From: Auanema rhodensis
Taxonomy: Eukaryota; Nematoda; Chromadorea; Rhabditida; Rhabditidae
Assembly (NCBI GenBank): GCA_964057225.1
Contig: OZ059899.1
Coordinates: 21,212,501 to 21,276,500, forward strand
DNA length: 64,000 nt
Direction of reading: 5' to 3'
Shown: in pieces, positions 49,512-63,902 of the stretch
Position numbering within the stretch: position 1 is the stretch's first letter
How the letters are laid out: every line of letters starts with the position of its first letter
Translations under genes and position numbers: made by a program
The notes under the pieces: generated by a model
What the model was told of the DNA's origin: nothing
The model's input: the letters and a program-made list of their open reading frames with translations, nothing else
Databases searched by the model: none

Positions 49512-52500
49512 GTTTCTCAATGTAGTATAGTGCATTCGATGCGGATTTTTAAGCTGCGTCGATCTGTGTTATCATATTTGCGCTAGCTTAAAAATGCAAC
49601 GAGATATCAACTGATATAAGTTCACACTTATATCCTCAATTTTCACCCTGAAGAATTAATTTTTTCGTTGAATAACATTGTCCATCGTCTTTGCCTTGAA
49701 AAAAGGAATCTAAAAACATCTACTTTTTGCTAAATTATTTTGAAATTTTTCGAAAAAATTTTTGTCAAAATGTTTTTGGAAGCAATGTTGAGTGTACATG
49801 GAAACTCAACGTACACTAATGCATCATTTTTCAAACGATCATAACTAATTTTTGTATTAAGCGTTTCTCAATGTAGTATAGTGCATTCGATGCGGATTTT
49901 TAAGCTGCGTCGATCTGTGTTATCATATTTGCGCTAGCTTAAAAATGCACCGAGATATCAACTGATATAAGTTCACACTTATATCCTCAATTTTCACCCT
50001 GAAGAATTAATTTTTTCGTTGAATAACATTGTTCATCGTCTTTGCCTTGAAAAAAGGAATCTAAAAACATCTACTTTTTGCTAACTTATTTTGAAATTTT
50101 TCGAAAAAATTTTTGTCAAAATGTTTTTGGAAGCAATGTTGAGTGTACATGGAAACGCAACATACACTAATGCATCATTTTTCAAACGATCATAACTAAT
50201 TTTTGTATTAAGCGTTTCTCAATGTAGTATAGTGCATTCGATGCGGATTTTTAAGCTGCGTCGATCTGTGTTATCAGATTTGCGCTAGCTTAAAAATGCA
50301 CCGAGATATCAACTGATATAAGTTCACACTTATATCCTCGATTTTCACCCTGAAGAATTAATTTTTTCGTTGAATAACATTGTCCATCGTCTTTGCCTTG
50401 AAAAAAGGAATCTAAAAACATCTACTTTTCGCTAAATTATTTTGAAATTTTTTGAAAAAATTTTTGTCAAAATGTTTTTGGAAGCAATGTTGAGTGTACA
50501 TGGAAACTCAACATACACTAATGCATCATTTTTCAAACGATCATAACTAATTTTTGTATTAAGCGTTTTCCAATGTAGTATAGTGCATTCGATGCGGATT
50601 TTTAAGCTGCGTCGATCTGTGTTATCATATTTGCGCTAGCTTAAAAATGCACCGAGATATCAACTGATATAAGTTCACACTTATATCCTCGATTTTCACC
50701 CTGAAGAATTAATTTTTTCGTTGAATAACATTGTCCATCGTCTTTGCCTTGAAAAAAGGAATCTAAAAACATCTACTTTTTGCTAACTTATTTTGAAATT
50801 TTTCGAAAAAATTTTTGTCAAAATGTTTTTGGAAGCAATGTTGAGTGTACATGGAAACGCAACATACACTAAGGCATCATTTTTCAAACGATCATAACTA
50901 ATTTTTGTATTAAGCGTTTCTCAATGTAGTATAGTGCATTCGATGCGGATTTTTAAGCTGCGTCGATCTGTGTTATCATATTTGCGCTAGCTTAAAAATG
51001 CACCGAGATATCAACTGATATAAGTTCACACTTATATCCTCAATTTTCACCCTGAAGAATTAATTTTTTCGTTGAATAACATTGTCCATCGTCTTTGCCT
51101 TGAAAAAAGGAATCTAAAAACATCTACTTTTCGCTAAATTATTTTGAAATTTTTCGAAAAAATTTTTGTCAAAATGTTTTTGGAAGCAATGTTGAGTGTA
51201 CATGGAAACTCAACATACACTAAGGCATCATTTTTCAAACGATCATAACTAATTTTTGTATTAAGCGTTTCTTAATGTAGTATAGTACATTCGATGCGGA
51301 TTTTCAAGCTGCGTCGATCTGTGTTATCAGTATTGCGCTAGCTTAAAAATGCACCGAGATATCAACTGATATAAGTTCACACTTATATCCTCGATTTTCA
51401 CCCTGAAGAATTAATTTTTTCGTTGAATAACATTGTTCATCGTCTTTGCCTTGAAAAAAGGAATCTAAAAACATCTACTTTTTGCTAAATTATTTTGAAA
51501 TTTTTCGAAAAAATTTTTGTCAAAATGTTTTTGGAAGCAATGTTGAGTGTACATGGAAACTCAACATACACTAATGCATCATTTTTCAAACGATCATAAC
51601 TAATTTTTGTATTAAGCGTTTCTCAATGTAGTATAGTGCATTCGATGCGGATTTTTAAGCTGCGTCGATCTGTGTTATCAGATTTGCGCTAGCTTAAAAA
51701 TGCACCGAGATATCAACTGATATAAGTTCACACTTATATCCTCGATTTTCACCCTGAAGAATTAATTTTTTCGTTGAATAACATTGTCCATCGTCTTTGC
51801 CTTGAAAAAAGGAATCTAAAAACATCTACTTTTCGCTAAATTATTTTGAAATTTTTTGAAAAAATTTTTGTCAAAATGTTTTTGGAAGCAATGTTGAGTG
51901 TACATGGAAACTCAACATACACTAATGCATCATTTTTCAAACGATCATAACTAATTTTTGTATTAAGCGTTTCTCAATGTAGTATAGTGCATTCGATGCG
52001 GATTTTTAAGCTGCGTCGATCTGTGTTATCATATTTGCGCTAGCTTAAAAATGCACCGAGATATCAACTGATATAAGTTCACACTTATATCCTCAATTTT
52101 CACCCTGAAGAATTAATTTTTTCGTTGAATAACATTGTCCATCGTCTTTGCCTTGAAAAAAGGAATCTAAAAACATCTACTTTTTGCTAAATTATTTTGA
52201 AATGTTTTGAAAAAATTTTTGTCAAAATGTTTTTGGAAGCAATGTTGAGTGTACATGGAAACTCAACATACACTAATGCATCATTTTTCAAACGATCATA
52301 ACTAATTTTTGTATTAAGCGTTTCTCAATGTAGTATAGTGCATTCGATGCGGATTTTTAAGCTGCGTCGATCTGTGTTATCAGATTTGCGCTAGCTTAAA
52401 AATGCACCGAGATATCAACTGATATAAGTTCACACTTATATCCTCAATTTTCACCCTGAAGAATTAATTTTTTCGTTGAATAACATTGTCCATCGTCTTT

Positions 52501-55500
52501 GCCTTGAAAAAAGGAATCTAAAAACATCTACTTTTTGCTAAATTATTTTGAAATTTTTCGAAAAAATTTTTGTCAAAATGTTTTTGGAAGCAATGTTGAG
52601 TGTACATGGAAACGCAACATACACTAAGGCATCATTTTTCAAACGATCATAACTAATTTTTGTATTAAGCGTTTCTCAATGTAGTATAGTGCATTCGATG
52701 CGGATTTTTAAGCTGCGTCGATCTGTGTTATCATATTTGCGCTAGCTTAAAAATGCACCGAGATATCAACTGATATAAGTTCACACTTATATCCTCAATT
52801 TTCACCCTGAAGAATTAATTTTTTCGTTGAATAACATTGTCCATCGTCTTTGCCTTGAAAAAAGGAATCTAAAAACATCTACTTTTTGCTAAATTATTTT
52901 GAAATGTTTTGAAAAAATTTTTGTCAAAATGTTTTTGGAAGCAATGTTGAGTGTACATGGAAACTCAACATACACTAATGCATCATTTTTCAAACGATCA
53001 TAACTAATTTTTGTATTAAGCGTTTCTCAATGTAGTATAGTGCATTCGATGCGGATTTTTAAGCTGCGTCGATCTGTGTTATCAGATTTGCGCTAGCTTA
53101 AAAATGCACCGAGATATCAACTGATATAAGTTCACACTTATATCCTCAATTTTCACCCTGAAGAATTAATTTTTTCGTTGAATAACATTGTCCATCGTCT
53201 TTGCCTTGAAAAAAGGAATCTAAAAACATCTACTTTTTGCTAAATTATTTTGAAATTTTTCGAAAAAATTTTTGTCAAAATGTTTTTGGAAGCAATGTTG
53301 AGTGTACATGGAAACTCAACGTACACTAATGCATCATTTTTCAAACGATCATAACTAATTTTTGTATTAAGCGTTTCTCAATGTAGTATAGTGCATTCGA
53401 TGCGGATTTTTAAGCTGCGTCGATCTGTGTTATCAGATTTGCGCTAGCTTAAAAATGCACCGAGATATCAACTGATATAAGTTCACACTTATATCCTCGA
53501 TTTTCACCCTGAAGAATTAATTTTTTCGTTGAATAACATTGTATATCGTCTTTGCCTTGAAAAAAGGAATCTAAAAACATCTACTTTTTGCTAAATTATT
53601 TTGAAATTTTTCGAAAAAATTTTTGTCAAAATGTTTTTGGAAGCAATGTTGAGTGTACATGGAAACGCAACATACACTAAGGCATCATTTTTCAAACGAT
53701 CATAACTAATTTTTGTATTAAGCGTTTCTCAATGTAGTATAGTGCATTCGATGCGGATTTTTAAGCTGCGTCGATCTGTGTTATCAGATTTGCGCTAGCT
53801 TAAAAATGCACCGAGATATCAACTGATATAAGTTCACACTTATATCCTCGATTTTCACCCTGAAGAATTAATTTTTTCGTTGAATAACATTGTCCATCGT
53901 CTTTGCCTTGAAAAAAGGAATCTAAAAACATCTACTTTTTGCTAAATTATTTTGAAATTTTTTGAAAAAATTTTTGTCAAAATGTTTTTGGAAGCAATGT
54001 TGAGTGTACATGGAAACTCAACATACACTAATGCATCATTTTTCAAACGATCATAACTAATTTTTGTATTAAGCGTTTCTCAATGTAGTATAGTGCATTC
54101 GATGCGGATTTTTAAGCTGCGTCGATCTGTGTTATCATATTTGCGCTAGCTTAAAAATGCACCGAGATATCAACTGATATATGTTCACACTTATATCCTC
54201 AATTTTCACCCTGAAGAATTAATTTTTTCGTTGAATAACATTGTCCATCGTCTTTGCCTTGAAAAAAGGAATCTAAAAACATCTACTTTTTGCTAAATTA
54301 TTTTGAAATTTTTCGAAAAAATTTTTGTCAAAATGTTTTTGGAAGCAATGTTGAGTGTACATGGAAACTCAACGTACACTAATGCATCATTTTTCAAACG
54401 ATCATAACTAATTTTTGTATTAAGCGTTTCTCAATGTAGTATAGTGCATTCGATGCGGATTTTTAAGCTGCGTCGATCTGTGTTATCAGATTTGCGCTAG
54501 CTTAAAAATGCACCGAGATATCAACTGATATAAGTTCACACTTATATCCTCGATTTTCACCCTGAAGAATTAATTTTTTCGTTGAATAACATTGTCCATC
54601 GTCTTTGCCTTGAAAAAAGGAATCTAAAAACATCTACTTTTTGCTAAATTATTTTGAAATGTTTTGAAAAAATTTTTGTCAAAATGTTTTTGGAAGCAAT
54701 GTTGAGTGTACATGGAAACTCAACATACACTAATGCATCATTTTTCAAACGATCATAACTAATTTTTGTATTAAGCGTTTCTCAATGTAGTATAGTGCAT
54801 TCGATGCGGATTTTTAAGCTGCGTCGATCTGTGTTATCAGATTTGCGCTAGCTTAAAAATGCACCGAGATATCAACTGATATAAGTTCACACTTATATCC
54901 TCAATTTTCACCCTGAAGAATTAATTTTTTCGTTGAATAACATTGTCCATCGTCTTTGCCTTGAAAAAAGAAATCTAAAAACATCTACTTTTTGCTAAAT
55001 TATTTTGAAATTTTTCGAAAAAATTTTTGTCAAAATGTTTTTGGAAGCAATGTTGAGTGTACATGGAAACTCAACGTACACTAATGCATCATTTTTCAAA
55101 CGATCATAACTAATTTTTGTATTAAGCGTTTCTCAATGTAGTATAGTGCATTCGATGCGGATTTTTAAGCTGCGTCGATCTGTGTTATCAGATTTGCGCT
55201 AGCTTAAAAATGCACCGAGATATCAACTGATATAAGTTCACACTTATATCCTCGATTTTCACCCTGAAGAATTAATTTTTTCGTTGAATAACATTGTCCA
55301 TCGTCTTTGCCTTGAAAAAAGGAATCTAAAAACATCTACTTTTTGCTAAATTATTTTGAAATTTTTTGAAAAAATTTTTGTCAAAATGTTTTTGGAAGCA
55401 ATGTTGAGTGTACATGGAAACTCAACATACACTAATGCATCATTTTTCAAACGATCATAACTAATTTTTGTATTAAGCGTTTCTCAATGTAGTATAGTGC

Positions 55501-58500
55501 ATTCGATGCGGATTTTTAAGCTGCGTCGATCTGTGTTATCATATTTGCGCTAGCTTAAAAATGCACCGAGATATCAACTGATATATGTTCACACTTATAT
55601 CCTCAATTTTCACCCTGAAGAATTAATTTTTTCGTTGAATAACATTGTCCATCGTCTTTGCCTTGAAAAAAGGAATCTAAAAACATCTACTTTTTGCTAA
55701 ATTATTTTGAAATTTTTCGAAAAAATTTTTGTCAAAATGTTTTTGGAAGCAATGTTGAGTGTACATGGAAACTCAACGTACACTAATGCATCATTTTTCA
55801 AACGATCATAACTAATTTTTGTATTAAGCGTTTCTCAATGTAGTATAGTGCATTCGATGCGGATTTTTAAGCTGCGTCGATCTGTGTTATCAGATTTGCG
55901 CTAGCTTAAAAATGCACCGAGATATCAACTGATATAAGTTCACACTTATATCCTCGATTTTCACCCTGAAGAATTAATTTTTTCGTTGAATAACATTGTC
56001 CATCGTCTTTGCCTTGAAAAAAGGAATCTAAAAACATCTACTTTTTGCTAAATTATTTTGAAATGTTTTGAAAAAATTTTTGTCAAAATGTTTTTGGAAG
56101 CAATGTTGAGTGTACATGGAAACTCAACATACACTAATGCATCATTTTTCAAACGATCATAACTAATTTTTGTATTAAGCGTTTCTCAATGTAGTATAGT
56201 GCATTCGATGCGGATTTTTAAGCTGCGTCGATCTGTGTTATCAGATTTGCGCTAGCTTAAAAATGCACCGAGATATCAACTGATATAAGTTCACACTTAT
56301 ATCCTCGATTTTCACCCTGAAGAATTAATTTTTTCGTTGAATAACATTGTCCATCGTCTTTGCCTTGAAAAAAGGAATCTAAAAACATCTACTTTTTGCT
56401 AAATTATTCTGAAATTTTTTGAAAAAATTTTTGTCAAAATGTTTTTGGAAGCAATGTTGAGTGTACATGAAAACTCAACATACACTAATGCATCATTTTT
56501 CAAACGATCATAACTAATTTTTGTATTAAGCGTTTCTCAATGTAGTATAGTGCATTCGATGCGGATTTTTAAGCTGCGTCGATCTGTGTTATCATATTTG
56601 CGCTAGCTTAAAAATGCACCGAGATATCAACTGATATATGTTCACACTTATATCCTCAATTTTCACCCTGAAGAATTAATTTTTTCGTTGAATAACATTG
56701 TCCATCGTCTTTGCCTTGAAAAAAGGAATCTAAAAACATCTACTTTTTGCTAAATTATTTTGAAATTTTTCGAAAAAATTTTTGTCAAAATGTTTTTGGA
56801 AGCAATGTTGAGTGTACATGGAAACTCAACGTACACTAATGCATCATTTTTCAAACGATCATAACTAATTTTTGTATTAAGCGTTTCTCAATGTAGTATA
56901 GTGCATTCGATGCGGATTTTTAAGCTGCGTCGATCTGTGTTATCAGATTTGCGCTAGCTTAAAAATGCACCGAGATATCAACTGATATAAGTTCACACTT
57001 ATATCCTCGATTTTCACCCTGAAGAATTAATTTTTTCGTTGAATAACATTGTCCATCGTCTTTGCCTTGAAAAAAGGAATCTAAAAACATCTACTTTTTG
57101 CTAAATTATTTTGAAATGTTTTGAAAAAATTTTTGTCAAAATGTTTTTGGAAGCAATGTTGAGTGTACATGGAAACTCAACATACACTAATGCATCATTT
57201 TTCAAACGATCATAACTAATTTTTGTATTAAGCGTTTCTCAATGTAGTATAGTGCATTCGATGCGGATTTTTAAGCTGCGTCGATCTGTGTTATCAGATT
57301 TGCGCTAGCTTAAAAATGCACCGAGATATCAACTGATATAAGTTCACACTTATATCCTCGATTTTCACCCTGAAGAATTAATTTTTTCGTTGAATAACAT
57401 TGTCCATCGTCTTTGCCTTGAAAAAAGGAATCTAAAAACATCTACTTTTTGCTAAATTATTCTGAAATTTTTTGAAAAAATTTTTGTCAAAATGTTTTTG
57501 GAAGCAATGTTGAGTGTACATGAAAACTCAACATACACTAATGCATCATTTTTCAAACGATCATAACTAATTTTTGTATTAAGCGTTTCTCAATGTAGTA
57601 TAGTGCATTCGATGCGGATTTTTAAGCTGCGTCGATCTGTGTTATCATATTTGCGCTAGCTTAAAAATGCACCGAGATATCAACTGATATAAGTTCACAC
57701 TTATATCCTCAATTTTCACCCTGAAGAATTAATTTTTTCGTTGAATAACATTGTCCATCGTCTTTGCCTTGAAAAAAGGAATCTAAAAACATCTACTTTT
57801 TGCTAAATTATTTTGAAATTTTTCGAAAAAATTTTTGTCAAAATGTTTTTGGAAGCAATGTTGAGTGTACATGGAAACTCAACATACACTAAGGCATCAT
57901 TTTTCAAACGATCATAACTAATTTTTGTATTAAGCGTTTCTCAATGTAGTATAGTACATTCGATGCGGATTTTCAAGCTGCGTCGATCTGTGTTATCAGA
58001 TTTGCGCTAGCTTAAAAATGCACCGAGATATCAACTGATATAAGTTCACACTTATATCCTCGATTTTCACCCTGAAGAATTAATTTTTTCGTTGAATAAC
58101 ATTGTCCATCGTCTTTGCCTTGAAAAAAGGAATCTAAAAACATCTACTTTTTGCTAAATTATTTTGAAATTTTTCGAAAAAATGTTTGTCAAAATGTTTT
58201 TGGAAGCAATGTTGAGTGTACATGGAAACGCAACATACACTAATGCATCATTTTTCAAACGATCATAACTAATTTTTGTATTAAGCGTTTCTTAATGTAG
58301 TATAGTGCATTCGATGCGGATTTTTAAGCTGCGTCGATCTGTGTTATCAGATTTGCGCTAGCTTAAAAATGCACCGAGATATCAACTGATATAAGTTCAC
58401 ACTTATATCCTCGATTTTCACCCTGAAGAATTAATTTTTTCGTTGAATAACATTGTCCATCGTCTTTGCCTTGAAAAAAGGAATCTAAAAACATCTACTT

Positions 58501-61500
58501 TTCGCTAAATTATTTTGAAATTTTTTGAAAAAATTTTTGTCAAAATGTTTTTGGAAGCAATGTTGAGTGTACATGGAAACTCAACATACACTAATGCATC
58601 ATTTTTCAAACGATCATAACTAATTTTTGTATTAAGCGTTTCTCAATGTAGTATAGTGCATTCGATGCGGATTTTTAAGCTGCGTCGATCTGTGTTATCA
58701 TATTTGCGCTAGCTTAAAAATGCACCGAGATATCAACTGATATAAGTTCACACTTATATCCTCGATTTTCACCCTGAAGAATTAATTTTTTCGTTGAATA
58801 ACATTGTCCATCGTCTTTGCCTTGAAAAAAGGAATCTAAAAACATCTACTTTTTGCTAAATTATTTTGAAATGTTTTGAAAAAATTTTTGTCAAAATGTT
58901 TTTGGAAGCAATGTTGAGTGTACATGGAAACTCAACATACACTAAGGCATCATTTTTCAAACGATCATAACTAATTTTTGTATTAAGCGTTTCTCAATGT
59001 AGTATAGTACATTCGATGCGGATTTTCAAGCTGCGTCGATCTGTGTTATCAGATTTGCGCTAGCTTAAAAATGCACCGAGATATCAACTGATATAAGTTC
59101 ACACTTATATCCTCGATTTTCACCCTGAAGAATTAATTTTTTCGTTGAATAACATTGTCCATCGTCTTTGCCTTGAAAAAAGGAATCTAAAAACATCTAC
59201 TTTTTGCTAAATTATTTTGAAATTTTTTGAAAAAATGTTTGTCAAAATGTTTTTGGAAGCAATGTTGAGTGTACATGGAAACGCAACATACACTAATGCA
59301 TCATTTTTCAAACGATCATAACTAATTTTTGTATTAAGCGTTTCTTAATGTAGTATAGTGCATTCGATGCGGATTTTTAAGCTGCGTCGATCTGTGTTAT
59401 CAGATTTGCGCTAGCTTAAAAATGCACCGAGATATCAACTGATATAAGTTCACACTTATATCCTCGATTTTCACCCTGAAGAATTAATTTTTTCGTTGAA
59501 TAACATTGTCCATCGTCTTTGCCTTGAAAAAAGGAATCTAAAAACATCTACTTTTCGCTAAATTATTTTGAAATTTTTTGAAAAAATTTTTGTCAAAATG
59601 TTTTTGGAAGCAATGTTGAGTGTACATGGAAACTCAACATACACTAATGCATCATTTTTCAAACGATCATAACTAATTTTTGTATTAAGCGTTTCTCAAT
59701 GTAGTATAGTGCATTCGATGCGGATTTTTAAGCTGCGTCGATCTGTGTTATCATATTTGCGCTAGCTTAAAAATGCACCGAGATATCAACTGATATAAGT
59801 TCACACTTATATCCTCGATTTTCACCCTGAAGAATTAATTTTTTCGTTGAATAACATTGTCCATCGTCTTTGCCTTGAAAAAAGGAATCTAAAAACATCT
59901 ACTTTTTGCTAAATTATTTTGAAATGTTTTGAAAAAATTTTTGTCAAAATGTTTTTGGAAGCAATGTTGAGTGTACATGGAAACTCAACATACACTAATG
60001 CATCATTTTTCAAACGATCATAACTAATTTTTGTATTAAGCGTTTCTCAATGTAGTATAGTGCATTCGATGCGGATTTTTAAGCTGCGTCGATCTGTGTT
60101 ATCAGATTTGCGCTAGCTTAAAAATGCACCGAGATATCAACTGATATAAGTTCACACTTATATCCTCGATTTTCACCCTGAAGAATTAATTTTTTCGTTG
60201 AATAACATTGTCCATCGTCTTTGCCTTGAAAAAAGGAATCTAAAAACATCTACTTTTTGCTAAATTATTCTGAAATTTTTTGAAAAAATTTTTGTCAAAA
60301 TGTTTTTGGAAGCAATGTTGAGTGTACATGAAAACTCAACATACACTAATGCATCATTTTTCAAACGATCATAACTAATTTTTGTATTAAGCGTTTCTCA
60401 ATGTAGTATAGTGCATTCGATGCGGATTTTTAAGCTGCGTCGATCTGTGTTATCATATTTGCGCTAGCTTAAAAATGCACCGAGATATCAACTGATATAA
60501 GTTCACACTTATATCCTCAATTTTCACCCTGAAGAATTAATTTTTTCGTTGAATAACATTGTCCATCGTCTTTGCCTTGAAAAAAGGAATCTAAAAACAT
60601 CTACTTTTTGCTAAATTATTTTGAAATTTTTCGAAAAAATTTTTGTCAAAATGTTTTTGGAAGCAATGTTGAGTGTACATGGAAACTCAACATACACTAA
60701 GGCATCATTTTTCAAACGATCATAACTAATTTTTGTATTAAGCGTTTCTCAATGTAGTATAGTACATTCGATGCGGATTTTCAAGCTGCGTCGATCTGTG
60801 TTATCAGATTTGCGCTAGCTTAAAAATGCACCGAGATATCAACTGATATAAGTTCACACTTATATCCTCGATTTTCACCCTGAAGAATTAATTTTTTCGT
60901 TGAATAACATTGTCCATCGTCTTTGCCTTGAAAAAAGGAATCTAAAAACATCTAATTTTTGCTAAATTATTTTGAAATTTTTCGAAAAAATTTTTGTCAA
61001 AATGTTTTTGGAAGCAATGTTGAGTGTACATGGAAAAGCAACATACACTAATGCATCATTTTTCAAACGATCATAACTAATTTTTGTATTAAGCGTTTCT
61101 CAATGTAGTATAGTGCATTCGATGCGGATTTTTAAGCTGCGTCGATCTGTGTTATCAGATTTGCGCTAGCTTAAAAATGCACCGAGATATCAACTGATAT
61201 AAGTTCACACTTATATCCTCGATTTTCACCCTGAAGAATTAATTTTTTCGTTGAATAACATTGTCCATCGTCTTTGCCTTGAAAAAAGGAATCTAAAAAC
61301 ATCTACTTTTTGCTAAATTATTCTGAAATTTTTCGAAAAAATTTTTGTCAAAATGTTTTTGGAAGCAATGTTGAGTGTACATGAAAACTCAACATACACT
61401 AATGCATCATTTTTCAAACGATCATAACTAATTTTTGTATTAAGCGTTTCTCAATGTAGTATAGTGCATTCGATGCGGATTTTTAAGCTGCGTCGATCTG

Positions 61501-63200
61501 TGTTATCATATTTGCGCTAGCTTAAAAATGCACCGAGATATCAACTGATATAAGTTCACACTTATATCCTCAATTTTCACCCTGAAGAATTAATTTTTTC
61601 GTTGAATAACATTGTCCATCGTCTTTGCCTTGAAAAAAGGAATCTAAAAACATCTACTTTTTGCTAAATTATTTTGAAATTTTTCGAAAAAATTTTTGTC
61701 AAAATGTTTTTGGAAGCAATGTTGAGTGTACATGGAAACTCAACATACACTAAGGCATCATTTTTCAAACGATCATAACTAATTTTTGTATTAAGCGTTT
61801 CTCAATGTAGTATAGTACATTCGATGCGGATTTTCAAGCTGCGTCGATCTGTGTTATCAGATTTGCGCTAGCTTAAAAATGCACCGAGATATCAACTGAT
61901 ATAAGTTCACACTTATATCCTCGATTTTCACCCTGAAGAATTAATTTTTTCGTTGAATAACATTGTCCATCGTCTTTGCCTTGAAAAAAGGAATCTAAAA
62001 ACATCTACTTTTTGCTAAATTATTTTGAAATTTTTCGAAAAAATTTTTGTCAAAATGTTTTTGGAAGCAATGTTGAGTGTACATGGAAACGCAACATACA
62101 CTAATACATCATTTTTCAAACGATCATAACTAATTTTTGTATTAAGCGTTTCTCAATGTAGTATAGTGCATTCGATGCGGATTTTTAAGCTGCGTCGATC
62201 TGTGTTATCAGATTTGCGCTAGCTTAAAAATGCACCGAGATATCAACTGATATAAGTTCACACTTATATCCTCGATTTTCACCCTGAAGAATTAATTTTT
62301 TCGTTGAATAACATTGTCCATCGTCTTTGCCTTGAAAAAAGGAATCTAAAAACATCTACTTTTCGCTAAATTATTTTGAAATTTTTTGAAAAAATTTTTG
62401 TCAAAATGTTTTTGGAAGCAATGTTGAGTGTACATGGAAACTCAACATACACTAATGCATCATTTTTCAAACGATCATAACTAATTTTTGTATTAAGCGT
62501 TTCTCAATGTAGTATAGTGCATTCGATGCGAATTTTTAAGCTGCGTCGATCTGTGTTATCATATTTGCGCTAGCTTAAAAATGCACCGAGATATCAACTG
62601 ATATAAGTTCACACTTATATCCTCAATTTTCACCCTGAAGAATTAATTTTTTCGTTGAATAACATTGTCCATCGTCTTTGCCTTAAAAAAAGGAATCTAA
62701 AAACATCTACTTTTTGCTAAATTATTTTGAAATTTTTCGAAAAAATTTTTGTCAAAATGTTTTTGGAAGCAATGTTGAGTGTACATGGAAACTCAACGTA
62801 CACTAATGCATCATTTTTCAAACGATCATAATTAATTTTTGTATTAAGCGTTTCTCAATGTAGTATAGTGCATTCGATGCGGATTTTTAAGCTGCGTCGA
62901 TCTGTGTTATCAGATTTGCGCTAGCTTAAAAATGCACCGAGATATCAACTGATATAAGTTCACACTTATATCCTCGATTTTCACCCTGAAGAATTAATTT
63001 TTTCGTTGAATAACATTGTCCATCGTCTTTGCCTTAAAAAAAGGAATCTAAAAACATCTACTTTTTGCTAAATTATTCTGAAATTTTTTGAAAAAATTTT
63101 TGTCAAAATGTTTTTGGAAGCAATGTTGAGTGTACATGAAAACTCAACATACACTAATGCATCATTTTTCAAACGATCATAACTAATTTTTGTATTAAGC
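49512..63200. repeat. 39-monomer higher-order block, copy B (13,689 bp)
   Basis: It directly follows copy A, unit for unit. Only two differences were seen in the monomer-by-monomer comparison: T at 62775 (C at 49086) and A at 54971 (G at 41282). That is close to 99.99% identity, although an eye comparison may miss a few. The array after it (63201 onward) does not restart at the block's first unit: 63201 lacks GCAACGAG and ends AACATACACTAAGG, as units 46704 and 47757 do. The window therefore shows two copies, and no third copy in the same phase. Confidence 0.92.
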
Positions 63201-63902
63201 GTTTCTCAATGTAGTATAGTGCATTCGATGCGGATTTTTAAGCTGCGTCGATCTGTGTTATCATATTTGCGCTAGCTTAAAAATGCACCGAGATATCAAC
63301 TGATATAAGTTCACACTTATATCCTCAATTTTCACCCTGAAGAATTAATTTTTTCGTTGAATAACATTGTCCATCGTCTTTGCCTTGAAAAAAGGAATCT
63401 AAAAACATCTACTTTTTGCTAAATTATTTTGAAATTTTTCGAAAAAATTTTTGTCAAAATGTTTTTGGAAGCAATGTTGAGTGTACATGGAAACTCAACA
63501 TACACTAAGGCATCATTTTTCAAACGATCATAACTAATTTTTGTATTAAGCGTTTCTCAATGTAGTATAGTACATTCGATGCGGATTTTCAAGCTGCGTC
63601 GATCTGTGTTATCAGATTTGCGCTAGCTTAAAAATGCACCGAGATATCAACTGATATAAGTTCACACTTATATCCTCGATTTTCACCCTGAAGAATTAAT
63701 TTTTTTGTTGAATAACATTGTCCATCGTCTTTGCCTTGAAAAAAGGAATCTAAAAACATCTACTTTTTGCTAAATTATTTTGAAATTTTTCGAAAAAATT
63801 TTTGTCAAAATGTTTTTGGAAGCAATGTTGAGTGTACATGGAAACGCAACATACACTAATGCATCATTTTTCAAACGATCATAACTAATTTTTGTATTAA
63901 GC
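63201..63902. repeat. Two monomers after the second 39-mer block
   Basis: Unit 63201 (TCATATTTG, CTCAATTTTC, ending AACATACACTAAGG) and unit 63552 (GTACATTCG, TTTTCAAGC, ending AACGCAACATACACTAATG) follow the usual trimer order seen at 46704-47405 and 47757-48458. Unit 63552 has a private change, ATTTTTTTGTTG, near 63702. The ordinary trimer register therefore continues past the end of copy B. Confidence 0.8.

Noticed and set aside
49512-63200. A third phase-matched copy of the 39-mer starting at 63201
   Set aside because: Unit 63201 lacks GCAACGAG and ends AACATACACTAAGG, unlike the first unit of the block (35823 and 49512). It matches the ordinary trimer register instead.
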